From positions 1-42,189 of the forward strand of contig CANNNH010000001.1 of NCBI GenBank assembly GCA_947505915.1: DNA of 42,189 nt, written 5' to 3'. The stretch is from Comamonadaceae bacterium. Its GTDB lineage: Bacteria > Pseudomonadota > Gammaproteobacteria > Burkholderiales > Burkholderiaceae. A program made the position numbers and the translations under genes. Positions 1 through 9,164 of the stretch are shown here, one piece after another (the stretch's first letter is position 1; each line of letters begins with the position of its first letter). Below the pieces are notes generated by a model, which was given only the letters and a program-made list of their open reading frames with translations, did no database searches and was not told the DNA's origin.

Positions 1-599
1 CCTACCTCGAATGCGGCAAGCCCAACAACGGCGGCACCAAAATTTTCACCATCAGCGGTGACGTTGAGCGTCCGGGCAATTATGAAATCCCGTTGGGTAC
101 TCCTTTTGCCACGCTGCTCGAGCTCGCCGGCGGCATGCGCGGCGGACGCAAGCTCAAGGCGGTGATCCCCGGCGGCTCGTCCATGCCGGTGTTGCCGGCC
201 GACATCATGATGGCCACGAATATGGACTACGACTCGATCGCCAAGGCCGGCTCCATGCTGGGCTCGGGCGCCGTCATTGTGATGGACGAAACCCGCTGCA
301 TGGTCAAAAGCCTGTTGCGCCTTTCTTACTTTTACATGCACGAAAGCTGCGGCCAGTGCACGCCTTGCCGCGAAGGCACGGGCTGGTTGTGGCGCATGGT
401 CGATCGTATTGAGCACGGTCAGGGCCGCGCCAGTGACCTCGACATGCTGAACTCGGTGTCTGACAACATTCAGGGCCGCACCATCTGTGCGCTGGGCGAC
501 GCTGCGGCCATGCCGGTGCGCGCCATGATCAAGCATTTCCGCGCTGAGTTTGAACACCACATCACCCACAAGACCTGCATGGTCCCGGTGGAAGCTTGA
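1..599 (+). CDS. nuoF: NADH-quinone oxidoreductase subunit F, 3' part
   Basis: This is the C-terminal part of the NADH- and FMN-binding subunit of complex I. The gene is cut by the window edge: the first complete codon is at position 3 and about 198 residues remain before the TGA. The visible part contains the cysteine motif ESCGQCTPCREGTGW and, about 40 residues later, the single cysteine in TICALGD; together these bind the N3 [4Fe-4S] cluster that takes electrons from FMN. The NADH- and FMN-binding N-terminal half lies outside the window. In the cell the protein sits in the peripheral arm on the cytoplasmic side. nuoG follows 45 bp downstream on the same strand. Confidence 0.97.
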   Translation, partial: YLECGKPNNGGTKIFTISGDVERPGNYEIPLGTPFATLLELAGGMRGGRKLKAVIPGGSSMPVLPADIMMATNMDYDSIAKAGSMLGSGAVIVMDETRCMVKSLLRLSYFYMHESCGQCTPCREGTGWLWRMVDRIEHGQGRASDLDMLNSVSDNIQGRTICALGDAAAMPVRAMIKHFRAEFEHHITHKTCMVPVEA

Positions 600-644
600 C
601 ATCATCCGCGGCCAAAGCAACACGTAAGAGCGAGAGCAAACTCA

Positions 645-2813
645 ATGGTTGAAATTCAACTCGACGGTCAGACAGTGGAAGTGCTCAAAGGCAGCACGGT
701 GATGCACGCGGCTGAAAAAGCCGGCACCTACATTCCGCATTTCTGCTATCACAAGAAACTCAGCATCGCGGCCAACTGCCGCATGTGCCTGGTCGATGTC
801 GAAAAAGCACCCAAGCCCTTGCCGGCCTGCGCCACGCCGGTAACGCAGGGCATGATCGTTCACACCAAGAACGACAAAGCCATCAAGGCCCAAAAGGGCG
901 TGATGGAGTTTTTGCTGATCAACCACCCGCTGGACTGCCCCATCTGCGACCAGGGTGGTGAATGCCAGCTGCAAGACCTGGCGGTGGGTTACGGCGGCGG
1001 CAGCTCGCGCTACGAGGAAGAAAAACGCGTTGTCTTTCACAAGGACGTCGGCCCGCTGATTTCCATGCAGGAGATGAGCCGTTGCATTCATTGCACGCGC
1101 TGCGTGCGCTTCGGTCAGGAAGTCGCCGGCGTGATGGAGCTGGGCATGTCACATCGCGGCGAGCACGCCGAGATCGAAACTTTTGTTGGCATGTCGGTGG
1201 ACTCTGAACTCTCGGGCAACATGATCGACATCTGCCCGGTGGGCGCGCTCACCAGCAAACCTTTCCGCTACAGCGCACGCACCTGGGAGTTGTCACGTCG
1301 CAAGTCCATCAGTCCGCACGATTCAACCGGCGCTAACTTGATGGTGCAAGTCAAGAGCAACGCGGTCATGCGCGTGTTGCCTTTGGAAAATGAAGCCGTC
1401 AATGAATGCTGGATCGCTGACCGCGACCGCTTCTCCTATGAAGCCCTCAACAGCAGCGAGCGTCTGACCAGCCCGATGATCAAGCAAGGTGACCGGTGGG
1501 CCTCGGTGGACTGGCAGACTGCACTTGAGTACATCGCCAATGGTCTGAAGCTCATCAAGGCTGACCACGGTGCCAACAGCATCGGCACATTGGCCAGCCC
1601 GCACAGCACGGTGGAAGAGCTGTACCTGGCCGGCGCGCTGATGCGCGGCCTGGGCAGCGACAACATCGACCACCGCCTGCGCAATGCTGAATTTGCGCCT
1701 GCCGGGTCTGTGCGCTGGCTCGGCACCTCCATTGCCTCTTTGTCCGAGTTGCAGCGCGTGCTGATCGTCGGCTCGAATCTGCGCAAAGACCATCCGCTGT
1801 TTGCCCAGCGCATCCGCCAGGCCGCACGCAAGGGCTGTGCGGTCAACGTCATCGTCTCCAGCACTGAGTTGTCATCCGCCGACGCCTGGGCGCTGCCAGT
1901 AGCCAACACGCTGCTGGGCGAGCCTGCCGGCTGGTTCAGCCAGTTGGCAGAAGTGGCATCGGCCATTGCGGCCGCCAACGGCGCTGCGCTGCCTGCCGGC
2001 CTCAGTGCCCAGACCGCAGGCACTTCGGCCCAGGCCATGGCCAAATCCTTGCTGGGCGGCGAGCGCAAAGCCGTCTTGCTGGGCAATGCGGCTGCGCACC
2101 ATGCGCAAGCCGGCAGCCTGCTGACCCTGGCCAACTGGATTGCCGCACAAACCGGCGCCAGCGTGGGTTACCTCACCGAAGCCGCCAACACCGTGGGTGC
2201 GCAACTCGCCGGTGCACAACCCCAGGCTGGCGGACTGAACGCATCGCAAATGCTAGGCGGCCAGCTCAAGGCGCTGTTTTTGCTGAACAATGAGCCCGAG
2301 TTGGACTCGGCCGCCGGCGCTCAAGCTGCTCTGGCGCTGGCCAAGACCTCCATGGTGGTGACCTTGAGCCCTTTCAAAGCCAACATGGCTTTTTCAGATG
2401 TGCTCTTGCCGATTGCCCCTTTCACTGAAACCCCCGGCACCTTCGTCAATGCCGAAGGCCGCGTGCAGAGCTTTCACGCTGTGGTCAAGCCCTTGGGTGA
2501 GACCCGTCCGGCCTGGAAAGTGTTGCGCGTGCTGGGCAATATGCTCGGGTTGCCGGGCTTTGCGTTTGAGTCTTCTGTCGAAGTGCTGGCCCAGGTGTTT
2601 GGCCCGGCAGTGGACGGCCGCAGCCAGGTTGCATCCGGCAAATTGAGCAATGCTTCGGATGTGTTGCCCGCTGTTGGTGCGGCAACGGACACGCGTCCCG
2701 CTGTAGCCTCGATTTACCAACTTGACTCCCTGGTTCGCCGCGCAACTTCGCTGCAACTGACTGCTGATGCCCGCCAGGGTGCCGTATCTCAAGAACAAGA
2801 GGTCAGTGCATGA
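645..2813 (+). CDS. nuoG: NADH-quinone oxidoreductase subunit G
   Basis: This 722-residue protein is the largest peripheral-arm subunit of complex I and carries electrons from NuoF towards NuoI. The N-terminal [2Fe-2S] ligands are C34, C45, C48 and C62. The His/Cys cluster N5 is H94, C98, C101 and C107. Cluster N4 is C147, C150, C153 and C197. A degenerate molybdopterin-oxidoreductase-like domain fills the C-terminal two thirds. The region after CPVGALTSK has none of the cysteines that hold the extra N7 cluster in Escherichia coli and Thermus. The gene overlaps nuoH by 4 bp (ATGA), so translation is probably coupled. The start is the ATG at 645; its ribosome site is weak. Confidence 0.97.
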   Translation: MVEIQLDGQTVEVLKGSTVMHAAEKAGTYIPHFCYHKKLSIAANCRMCLVDVEKAPKPLPACATPVTQGMIVHTKNDKAIKAQKGVMEFLLINHPLDCPICDQGGECQLQDLAVGYGGGSSRYEEEKRVVFHKDVGPLISMQEMSRCIHCTRCVRFGQEVAGVMELGMSHRGEHAEIETFVGMSVDSELSGNMIDICPVGALTSKPFRYSARTWELSRRKSISPHDSTGANLMVQVKSNAVMRVLPLENEAVNECWIADRDRFSYEALNSSERLTSPMIKQGDRWASVDWQTALEYIANGLKLIKADHGANSIGTLASPHSTVEELYLAGALMRGLGSDNIDHRLRNAEFAPAGSVRWLGTSIASLSELQRVLIVGSNLRKDHPLFAQRIRQAARKGCAVNVIVSSTELSSADAWALPVANTLLGEPAGWFSQLAEVASAIAAANGAALPAGLSAQTAGTSAQAMAKSLLGGERKAVLLGNAAAHHAQAGSLLTLANWIAAQTGASVGYLTEAANTVGAQLAGAQPQAGGLNASQMLGGQLKALFLLNNEPELDSAAGAQAALALAKTSMVVTLSPFKANMAFSDVLLPIAPFTETPGTFVNAEGRVQSFHAVVKPLGETRPAWKVLRVLGNMLGLPGFAFESSVEVLAQVFGPAVDGRSQVASGKLSNASDVLPAVGAATDTRPAVASIYQLDSLVRRATSLQLTADARQGAVSQEQEVSA

Positions 2814-3886
2814 TCGATAGTTTTTACCTCGCCGGACAAGGCCTCATGGGCGGCATGTGGCCTGGCACCGTGTGGCCGGTGCTCTGGACATTGATCAAGA
2901 TCGTGGCGGTGCTGCTACCCCTGATGGGTTGCGTGGCATACCTCACACTGTGGGAGCGCAAGGCCATTGGCTTCACGCAAATTCGGCTTGGCCCCAATCG
3001 CGTGGGCCCTTTCGGCTTGCTGCAACCGATTGCCGACGCGCTCAAGCTGCTGACCAAAGAAATCATCATGCCGACGGCGGCGAGCAAGGGCCTGTTTGTG
3101 CTGGGCCCTATCATGACCATCATGCCGGCACTGGCCGCCTGGGCGGTTGTGCCTTTCGGCCCTGATGTGGCACTGGCCAACATCAACGCCGGTCTGCTGT
3201 TCCTCATGGCCATCACTTCGCTTGAGGTTTACGGCGTGATCATCGCCGGCTGGGCCTCTAACTCCAAGTACGCTTTTCTGGGCGCTTTGCGCGCTTCGGC
3301 GCAGATGGTCAGCTACGAAATCGCCATGGGCTTTTGCCTGGTGGTGGTGCTCATGGTCTCGGCCAGCATGAACATGACCGACATCGTCATGGGCCAGGCC
3401 CGCGGGATGGGCGCTGACCGCGGCCTGAACTTCCTGTCATGGAACTGGCTGCCGCTGTTGCCCGTCTTCGTTGTCTACTTCATCGCCGGCCTGGCCGAAA
3501 CTAACCGCCATCCTTTTGACGTTGTCGAGGGCGAATCTGAAATCGTGGCCGGCCACATGGTCGAGTACTCGGGCATGGCTTTTGCCATGTTCTTCCTGGC
3601 CGAATACGCCAACATGATTCTGGTGTCGGTGCTTTGCGTCATCCTGTTCCTGGGCGGCTGGTTGCCACCCATTGACTCGGCGCTGTTCAACTGGGTGCCG
3701 GGTTGGATCTGGCTGGGCCTGAAGTCTTTTGTCGTGGTCACCATGTTCCTGTGGGTGCGTGCCACCTTCCCGCGTTTTCGCTATGACCAGATCATGCGTT
3801 TGGGCTGGAAGATCTTCATCCCCGTCACGCTGGTCTGGCTGGTGGTGGTCGGCGCCTGGATGCAGACGCCTTACAGCATTTGGTGA
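2810..3886 (+). CDS. nuoH: NADH-quinone oxidoreductase subunit H
   Basis: This 358-residue polytopic membrane protein joins the peripheral and membrane arms of complex I and forms much of the quinone-binding chamber. Family hallmarks are visible: an early [21 protein letters not shown] stretch, the glutamate-rich loop [20 protein letters not shown], and many hydrophobic helices. The length is normal for the family. It starts inside the nuoG stop (4 bp overlap). Unlike its neighbours it is followed by a 139 bp gap before nuoI, filled by a GC-rich intergenic repeat. Confidence 0.97.
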   Translation: MIDSFYLAGQGLMGGMWPGTVWPVLWTLIKIVAVLLPLMGCVAYLTLWERKAIGFTQIRLGPNRVGPFGLLQPIADALKLLTKEIIMPTAASKGLFVLGPIMTIMPALAAWAVVPFGPDVALANINAGLLFLMAITSLEVYGVIIAGWASNSKYAFLGALRASAQMVSYEIAMGFCLVVVLMVSASMNMTDIVMGQARGMGADRGLNFLSWNWLPLLPVFVVYFIAGLAETNRHPFDVVEGESEIVAGHMVEYSGMAFAMFFLAEYANMILVSVLCVILFLGGWLPPIDSALFNWVPGWIWLGLKSFVVVTMFLWVRATFPRFRYDQIMRLGWKIFIPVTLVWLVVVGAWMQTPYSIW

Positions 3887-3890
3887 CCAT

Positions 3891-3985
3891 GGCCCCCACG
3901 CTTTTCACTTTGTGTAATTCGCTGCCCCCCGAGGGGGCCGTTGCGCCTGCGGCCCGGCAAAGCCGGTTCCGCGGCCCCTGCTTGA
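3891..3985 (+). repeat. GC-rich intergenic repeat, Comamonadaceae type
   Basis: Just after the nuoH stop lies a block beginning GGCCCCCACGCTTTTCACT. It is followed by two hairpins. The first has a GCCCCC/GGGGGC stem at 3924-3938 with loop CGA. The second has a CCGGC/GCCGG stem at 3954-3966 with loop AAA. Neither is followed by a T-run, so it does not look like an intrinsic terminator. The first 19 bases recur exactly at 36783-36801. From memory, elements of this form are scattered between genes in Comamonadaceae genomes; this was not checked by search. The outer limits are approximate. Confidence 0.65.
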
Positions 3986-4025
3986 ATAATGCCTCTTCTA
4001 CGACTCCCTTGTGCAGGAAATCATC

Positions 4026-4523
4026 ATGAGTGCAGTTGCTTCAGTCAAAGATTTTGTATCTAGCTTCATGCTCACCGAGTTGCTCAAGGGCATGGCCTTG
4101 ACGGGCAAGTACATGTTCCGGCGCAAGATCACGGTTCAGTTTCCTGAAGAAAAAACACCGATGAGTCCGCGTTTCCGGGGGCTGCATGCACTGCGCCGCT
4201 ATGACAACGGTGAAGAGCGTTGCATTGCCTGCAAGCTGTGCGAAGCGGTTTGCCCGGCCATGGCCATCACCATTGAGTCGGATGTGCGTGAGGATGGCAG
4301 TCGTCGCACACCGCGTTATGACATCGACCTGACCAAGTGCATTTTCTGCGGCTTTTGTGAAGAAAGCTGCCCAGTGGACTCGATTGTCGAGACCCACATT
4401 CTTGAATACCACGGCGAAAAACGCGGTGACCTGTACTTCACCAAAGAAATGTTGCTGGCTGTCGGTGACCGCTATGAAAGCGAAATTGCAGCCAACAAGG
4501 CGGCTGACGCCAAGTACCGCTGA
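4026..4523 (+). CDS. nuoI: NADH-quinone oxidoreductase subunit I
   Basis: This 165-residue ferredoxin-like subunit holds the two [4Fe-4S] clusters N6a and N6b, which pass electrons towards N2 and quinone. Two classical CxxCxxCxxxC motifs are present: C66, C69, C72, C76 and C105, C108, C111, C115. The N-terminal stretch contains the amphipathic and hydrophobic segments that anchor the subunit to NuoH. I chose the ATG at 4026 because AGGAA sits 6 bases upstream; the in-frame GTG at 4011 would overlap that ribosome site. It follows nuoH across the repeat-filled gap and precedes nuoJ by 59 bp. Confidence 0.96.
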   Translation: MSAVASVKDFVSSFMLTELLKGMALTGKYMFRRKITVQFPEEKTPMSPRFRGLHALRRYDNGEERCIACKLCEAVCPAMAITIESDVREDGSRRTPRYDIDLTKCIFCGFCEESCPVDSIVETHILEYHGEKRGDLYFTKEMLLAVGDRYESEIAANKAADAKYR

Positions 4524-4582
4524 ACGCGGCGATGTGCTACCACCGACCCTCTTGCTGACCGCACGAAAGAATTCAACACAAC

Positions 4583-5233
4583 ATGGACGCTCAAACAGGT
4601 CTTTTTTATGCCTTTGCCGCGGTGCTGCTTTTCGCCGCCTTCAAAGTCATCACTGCCCGCAATCCGGTGCATGCTGCGCTGTACCTGGTGCTGGCTTTTT
4701 TCCAGGCCTCAGCTTTATGGATTTTGCTCAAAGCCGAGTTTCTGGCGATCACACTGGTGCTGGTCTACGTGGGCGCCGTCATGGTGCTGTTTCTTTTCGT
4801 TGTGATGATGCTTGACATCAATCTAGATGGCGTGCGCAAGGGTTTCTGGAAGCACTTCCCGCTGGCGGCTGCCGCCGGCACGCTGATCGCTCTGGAAATG
4901 TCCGCGGTTCTCATGGGAGGCTTTCGCCTGGCCGAGCCGCCCAAGGCGGCTGCCGTGGTGGGCCAAGCCGTGGTCGAGTTGTCCAACACCAAAGAATTGG
5001 GCAAGCTGCTGTATTCGCAGTACCTGTATCCGCTGGAGGTGGCCGCAGTCATTTTATTGGTCGCCATCATTGCTGCGATTGCATTGACTTTGCGCGAGCG
5101 TAAAGACTCCAAGCACATCGATCCGGCAGACCAGATTCGCGTCAAGCGCGCAGACCGTGTGCGCCTCGTCAAAATGAATCCGACGATGGCCGCGCCGCCG
5201 CAAGAAGCCCCTGTTGAGGAGAAAAAAGCATGA
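4583..5233 (+). CDS. nuoJ: NADH-quinone oxidoreductase subunit J
   Basis: This 216-residue membrane-arm subunit of complex I has about five hydrophobic segments, including the family-typical stretch [17 protein letters not shown] in the third helix, near the region that carries the pi-bulge. The C-terminal tail of some 40 residues is charged and proline-rich and probably cytoplasmic. The stop overlaps the nuoK start by 4 bp (ATGA), so the two small subunits are probably co-translated. The ribosome site before the ATG at 4583 is weak. Confidence 0.96.
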   Translation: MDAQTGLFYAFAAVLLFAAFKVITARNPVHAALYLVLAFFQASALWILLKAEFLAITLVLVYVGAVMVLFLFVVMMLDINLDGVRKGFWKHFPLAAAAGTLIALEMSAVLMGGFRLAEPPKAAAVVGQAVVELSNTKELGKLLYSQYLYPLEVAAVILLVAIIAAIALTLRERKDSKHIDPADQIRVKRADRVRLVKMNPTMAAPPQEAPVEEKKA

Positions 5234-5535
5234 TCACCCTGGGACACTTTCTGGCGCTGGGCGCCATGCTGTTTGCGATGTCGGTGATCGGCATTTTTCT
5301 TAACCGCAAAAACCTGATCGTGCTGCTGATGGCCATCGAGCTCATGCTGCTGGCCGTCAACATGAATTTCGTGGCTTTTTCTTACTACCTGAACGACATG
5401 GCCGGGCAGGTCTTTGTTTTTTTCATCCTGACGGTGGCCGCTGCCGAGTCAGCGATCGGCCTGGCCATTTTGGTGCTGCTGTTCCGTAACAAGTCCAGCA
5501 TCAATGTGGACGAACTCAACACGCTCAAGGGCTGA
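5230..5535 (+). CDS. nuoK: NADH-quinone oxidoreductase subunit K
   Basis: This 101-residue protein has three transmembrane helices and is the MrpC-like subunit of the complex I proton pathway. The two conserved membrane glutamates are present at E37 (in MAIELML) and E73 (in AAAESAIG), matching Glu36 and Glu72 of the E. coli protein. The start overlaps the nuoJ stop by 4 bp. The length is typical for the family. Confidence 0.97.
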   Translation: MITLGHFLALGAMLFAMSVIGIFLNRKNLIVLLMAIELMLLAVNMNFVAFSYYLNDMAGQVFVFFILTVAAAESAIGLAILVLLFRNKSSINVDELNTLKG

Positions 5536-5583
5536 GCCCTGGCCTGAACATACTGATTTTCTGAGTAGAAACAAGAACACAAG

Positions 5584-7626
5584 ATGAGTCAAACCCTTAA
5601 CGCATCCACCTTGCTGGCCGTGCCCATGGCGCCGCTGGTCGGTTCCTTGCTGGCCGGCATTTTGGGCACCTCGCTGGGCGGTAACTGGATCGGCCGCCGC
5701 TTGAGCCACACGCTGACTATTTTGGGCGTGCTGGTCGCTTTCATCATCTCGGCCATGACGCTCAAGAGCGTGGCGCTGGACGGTGCGCGTTTCAACGAGA
5801 CGCTCTACACCTGGATGGTGGTGGACGGTCTGAAGATGGAAGTTGGCTTTCTGGTTGACGGCTTAACTGCCATGATGATGTGCGTGGTCACTTTCGTATC
5901 GTTGATGGTGCACATCTACACCATCGGTTACATGGAAGAAGACGAGGGCTACAACCGCTTTTTTGCCTACATCTCGCTGTTCACTTTTTCCATGCTGATG
6001 CTGGTGATGAGCAACAACATGCTGCAGCTGTTCTTCGGCTGGGAGGCCGTGGGCCTGGTGTCTTACCTGCTGATCGGCTTCTGGTTCAACAAGCCCACCG
6101 CTATTTTTGCCAATATGAAGGCCTTTTTAGTCAACCGTGTTGGTGACTTCGGCTTCATCCTGGGCATCGGTTTGATTGCCGCTTATGCCGGCACGCTCAA
6201 CTACACCGAGGCTTTTGCCAAGACCGACGCGCTGGCCGCACTGACCCTGCCCGGCACCAGCTGGATGCTGGTGACCGTCATCAGCATTTGCCTCTTCATC
6301 GGCGCGATGGGTAAGTCGGCGCAGTTCCCGCTGCACGTCTGGCTGCCTGACTCGATGGAAGGCCCGACCCCGATCTCGGCGCTGATCCACGCGGCCACCA
6401 TGGTGACCGCCGGTATCTTCATGGTGGCGCGCATGTCGCCCATCTTCGAGTTGAGCGACACCGCGCTGAGCTTGATCATGGTGATCGGCGCGATCACTGC
6501 ACTTTTTATGGGCTTTCTGGGCATCATCCAGAACGACATCAAGCGTGTGGTGGCTTACTCCACGCTCTCGCAGCTGGGCTACATGACGGTGGCTTTGGGC
6601 GCTTCGGCTTACTCGGTGGCGGTGTTCCACCTCATGACGCATGCTTTTTTCAAAGCGCTGCTGTTTCTGGCTGCGGGCTCGGTCATTATGGGCATGCACC
6701 ACAACCAGGATATCCGCTGGATGGGCGGCGTGCGCAAGTACATGCCCATCACCTGGATCACTTCGCTGCTCGGTTCGCTGGCCTTGATCGGCACGCCGCT
6801 TTTCGCCGGTTTTTACTCTAAAGACAGCATCATTGAAGCGGTGCACTTCAGCAAGCTGCCGGGTGCCGGCTTTGCGCATTTCGCTGTGCTTGCGGGCGTG
6901 TTTGTCACGGCGTTTTACTCTTTCCGCATGTACTTTCTGGTTTTCCACGGCAAGGAGCGTTACGACCAGAACCCGGACGCTCACCACGGCCACCATGACG
7001 ATGCGCATCACGACAAGCATGCAGGCCATCATGAATCAGTCCACAAGCCGCATGAGTCGCCCTGGGTGGTGACGGTGCCGCTGGTGCTGCTGGCCATTCC
7101 TTCGGTGGTCATCGGTTTCCTGACCATCGAGCCCATGCTGTTCGGCGACTTTTTCAAAGACGCCATTCAAGTCAACCTTGCCAAACATCCGGCGATGGCA
7201 GAGCTCGCCAAGCTGTTCCACGGCCCGGCGCAAATGGCGCTGCACGGCCTGAGCACAGCGCCGTTCTGGTTGGCGCTGTCCGGTGTGCTGATGGCGTATT
7301 ACATGTACATGGTCAACCCGGCCCTGCCTGCGGCCATCAAGCGCATGGCCATGCCGGTCTACACCTTGCTCGAGAACAAGTACTACCTCGACTGGTTCAA
7401 CGAAAACGTGCTGGCCCGCGGCGCGCGCGCCCTGGGCATGGGCCTGTGGAAGGGCGGCGACCAGGCTCTGATTGATGGTGCGCTGGTCAACGGTTCCTGG
7501 AAGCTGGTCGGCTGGTTCTCCGGTCTGGTGCGACGCCTTCAATCGGGCTTCATCTACCACTACGCTTTCGCCATGATCCTCGGCATCTTTGTGCTCATGA
7601 CGTATTTCGTCTGGCTCAATAAATAA
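5584..7626 (+). CDS. nuoL: NADH-quinone oxidoreductase subunit L
   Basis: This 680-residue protein is the distal antiporter-like subunit of the complex I membrane arm. It has the proton-antiporter core with motifs such as FFGWEAVGLVSYLLIGFW, PLHVWLPDSMEGPTPISALIHA and IKRVVAYSTLSQLGYM. The long C-terminal part would include the lateral helix that clamps the membrane arm. A loop at residues 467-490 (bases 6982-7053) holds 11 histidines in 24 residues, which is unusual inside an otherwise conserved protein. It lies 48 bp after nuoK and 23 bp before nuoM. Confidence 0.97.
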   Translation: MSQTLNASTLLAVPMAPLVGSLLAGILGTSLGGNWIGRRLSHTLTILGVLVAFIISAMTLKSVALDGARFNETLYTWMVVDGLKMEVGFLVDGLTAMMMCVVTFVSLMVHIYTIGYMEEDEGYNRFFAYISLFTFSMLMLVMSNNMLQLFFGWEAVGLVSYLLIGFWFNKPTAIFANMKAFLVNRVGDFGFILGIGLIAAYAGTLNYTEAFAKTDALAALTLPGTSWMLVTVISICLFIGAMGKSAQFPLHVWLPDSMEGPTPISALIHAATMVTAGIFMVARMSPIFELSDTALSLIMVIGAITALFMGFLGIIQNDIKRVVAYSTLSQLGYMTVALGASAYSVAVFHLMTHAFFKALLFLAAGSVIMGMHHNQDIRWMGGVRKYMPITWITSLLGSLALIGTPLFAGFYSKDSIIEAVHFSKLPGAGFAHFAVLAGVFVTAFYSFRMYFLVFHGKERYDQNPDAHHGHHDDAHHDKHAGHHESVHKPHESPWVVTVPLVLLAIPSVVIGFLTIEPMLFGDFFKDAIQVNLAKHPAMAELAKLFHGPAQMALHGLSTAPFWLALSGVLMAYYMYMVNPALPAAIKRMAMPVYTLLENKYYLDWFNENVLARGARALGMGLWKGGDQALIDGALVNGSWKLVGWFSGLVRRLQSGFIYHYAFAMILGIFVLMTYFVWLNK

Positions 7627-7649
7627 CAAACCAGAAGGAAGAACAAGAA

Positions 7650-9125
7650 ATGAGTTTGTTGAGCCTGGCGATCTGGACGCCTATCTTTTTCGGAGTCGTG
7701 CTGCTGGCGCTGGGTCGTGACGAGCAGGCCCGCGCAGTGCGTTGGCTGGCGCTGATTGGCGCAGTCGTGAGTTTCCTCGTGACCTTGCCTTTGTACACAC
7801 GCTTTGAGCTCGGCACCCCGGCCATGCAGTTTGTGGAGAACGCGCCCTGGATAGCCCGTTTCAACGTCAACTACCACCTCGGTGTAGACGGCATCTCCCT
7901 GTGGTTCGTGTTGCTGACAGCATTCATCAACATCATCGTGGTGATCGCCAGCTGGGAATCCATCACGCGCCGTGTCAACCAGTACATGGGCGCCTTCATG
8001 ATCTTGAGCGGGCTGATGATCGGCGTGTTTGCAGCGCTAGACGGCTTGCTGTTCTTCGTCTTCTTCGAAGCCACCTTGATACCGATGTACCTGATCATCG
8101 GCATCTGGGGCGGCCCCAATAAGATCTATGCGGCCTTCAAGTTTTTTCTCTACACCTTGCTCGGCTCTTTGCTGATGCTGGTGGCGCTGGTCTTTTTGTA
8201 CGTCAAGTCGGGCGGCAGTTTTGACCTGGCCACCTGGCACAAGCTGCCGCTCAGCAGCCCCGTGCAGACCCTGCTGTTCTTTGCCTTCTTTGCCGCCTTT
8301 GCTGTCAAGGTGCCCATGTGGCCGGTGCACACTTGGTTGCCCGATGTGCACGTGGAAGCGCCTACCGGCGGCTCGGCCGTGTTGGCGGCCATCATGCTCA
8401 AGCTCGGTGCTTACGGCTTTTTACGCTTTTCGCTGCCCATCACGCCGGATGCTGCGCACGAATGGGCCTGGCTGATGATCGCGCTGTCGCTGATCGCCGT
8501 CATTTACGTCGGCCTGGTCGCCATGGTGCAGCAGGACATGAAAAAGCTGGTGGCTTATTCATCGGTGGCGCACATGGGTTTTGTCACTCTGGGATTTTTC
8601 ATCTTCAACCCGCTTGGCGTGGCCGGTGGTGTGGTTCAGATGATTGCGCACGGCTTTGTGTCAGCGGCCATGTTCTTGTGCATTGGCGTGCTGTATGACC
8701 GCGTGCATTCGCGCGAGATCGCCAGCTACGGGGGCGTCATCAACACCATGCCCAAGTTCGCTGCCTTTGCCTTGTTTTTTGCCATGGCCAATTGCGGCTT
8801 GCCGGGCACGGCCGGTTTTGTGGGTGAGTGGATGGTGATTCTGGGTGGCGTTCAGTTCAACTTCTGGATCGGCCTGGCCGCGGCCACCGCATTGATTTTC
8901 GGCGCGGCCTACACCTTGTGGATGTTCAAGCGCGTCTACCTGGGCCCCGTGGCCAATGACGACGTCAAGGGCTTGAGCGATATCAATGCCCGTGAGTTCC
9001 TCATGCTGACCCTGCTGGCTCTAGCTGTGCTTTTCATGGGTGTGTACCCCAAGCCTTTCACTGACGTGATGGACGCTTCGGTGCTGGACCTGCTCAAGCA
9101 TGTGGCCGTTTCCAAGCTGAACTAA
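7650..9125 (+). CDS. nuoM: NADH-quinone oxidoreductase subunit M
   Basis: This 491-residue antiporter-like subunit is one of the three proton-pumping modules of the complex I membrane arm. Recognisable family stretches are FFVFFEATLIPMYLIIGIWGG with its key glutamate, MWPVHTWLPDVHVEAPTGGS, and KKLVAYSSVAHMGFV. A purine-rich ribosome site (GAAGGAAGAA) precedes the ATG at 7650. The length matches the family. It is flanked by nuoL and nuoN on the same strand. Confidence 0.97.
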   Translation: MSLLSLAIWTPIFFGVVLLALGRDEQARAVRWLALIGAVVSFLVTLPLYTRFELGTPAMQFVENAPWIARFNVNYHLGVDGISLWFVLLTAFINIIVVIASWESITRRVNQYMGAFMILSGLMIGVFAALDGLLFFVFFEATLIPMYLIIGIWGGPNKIYAAFKFFLYTLLGSLLMLVALVFLYVKSGGSFDLATWHKLPLSSPVQTLLFFAFFAAFAVKVPMWPVHTWLPDVHVEAPTGGSAVLAAIMLKLGAYGFLRFSLPITPDAAHEWAWLMIALSLIAVIYVGLVAMVQQDMKKLVAYSSVAHMGFVTLGFFIFNPLGVAGGVVQMIAHGFVSAAMFLCIGVLYDRVHSREIASYGGVINTMPKFAAFALFFAMANCGLPGTAGFVGEWMVILGGVQFNFWIGLAAATALIFGAAYTLWMFKRVYLGPVANDDVKGLSDINAREFLMLTLLALAVLFMGVYPKPFTDVMDASVLDLLKHVAVSKLN

Positions 9126-9164
9126 CAGCGCCGCCCACTCGAACCTTATTTCAAAAGAATTCAG

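Noticed and set aside
3924..3966. Intrinsic terminator after nuoH
   Set aside because: The two hairpins are stable but lack a T-run, and nuoI-nuoN must be expressed downstream.
6127..7032. 301-codon open frame antisense to nuoL
   Set aside because: Low-complexity H/R/D-rich translation produced by the complement of nuoL membrane-helix codons.
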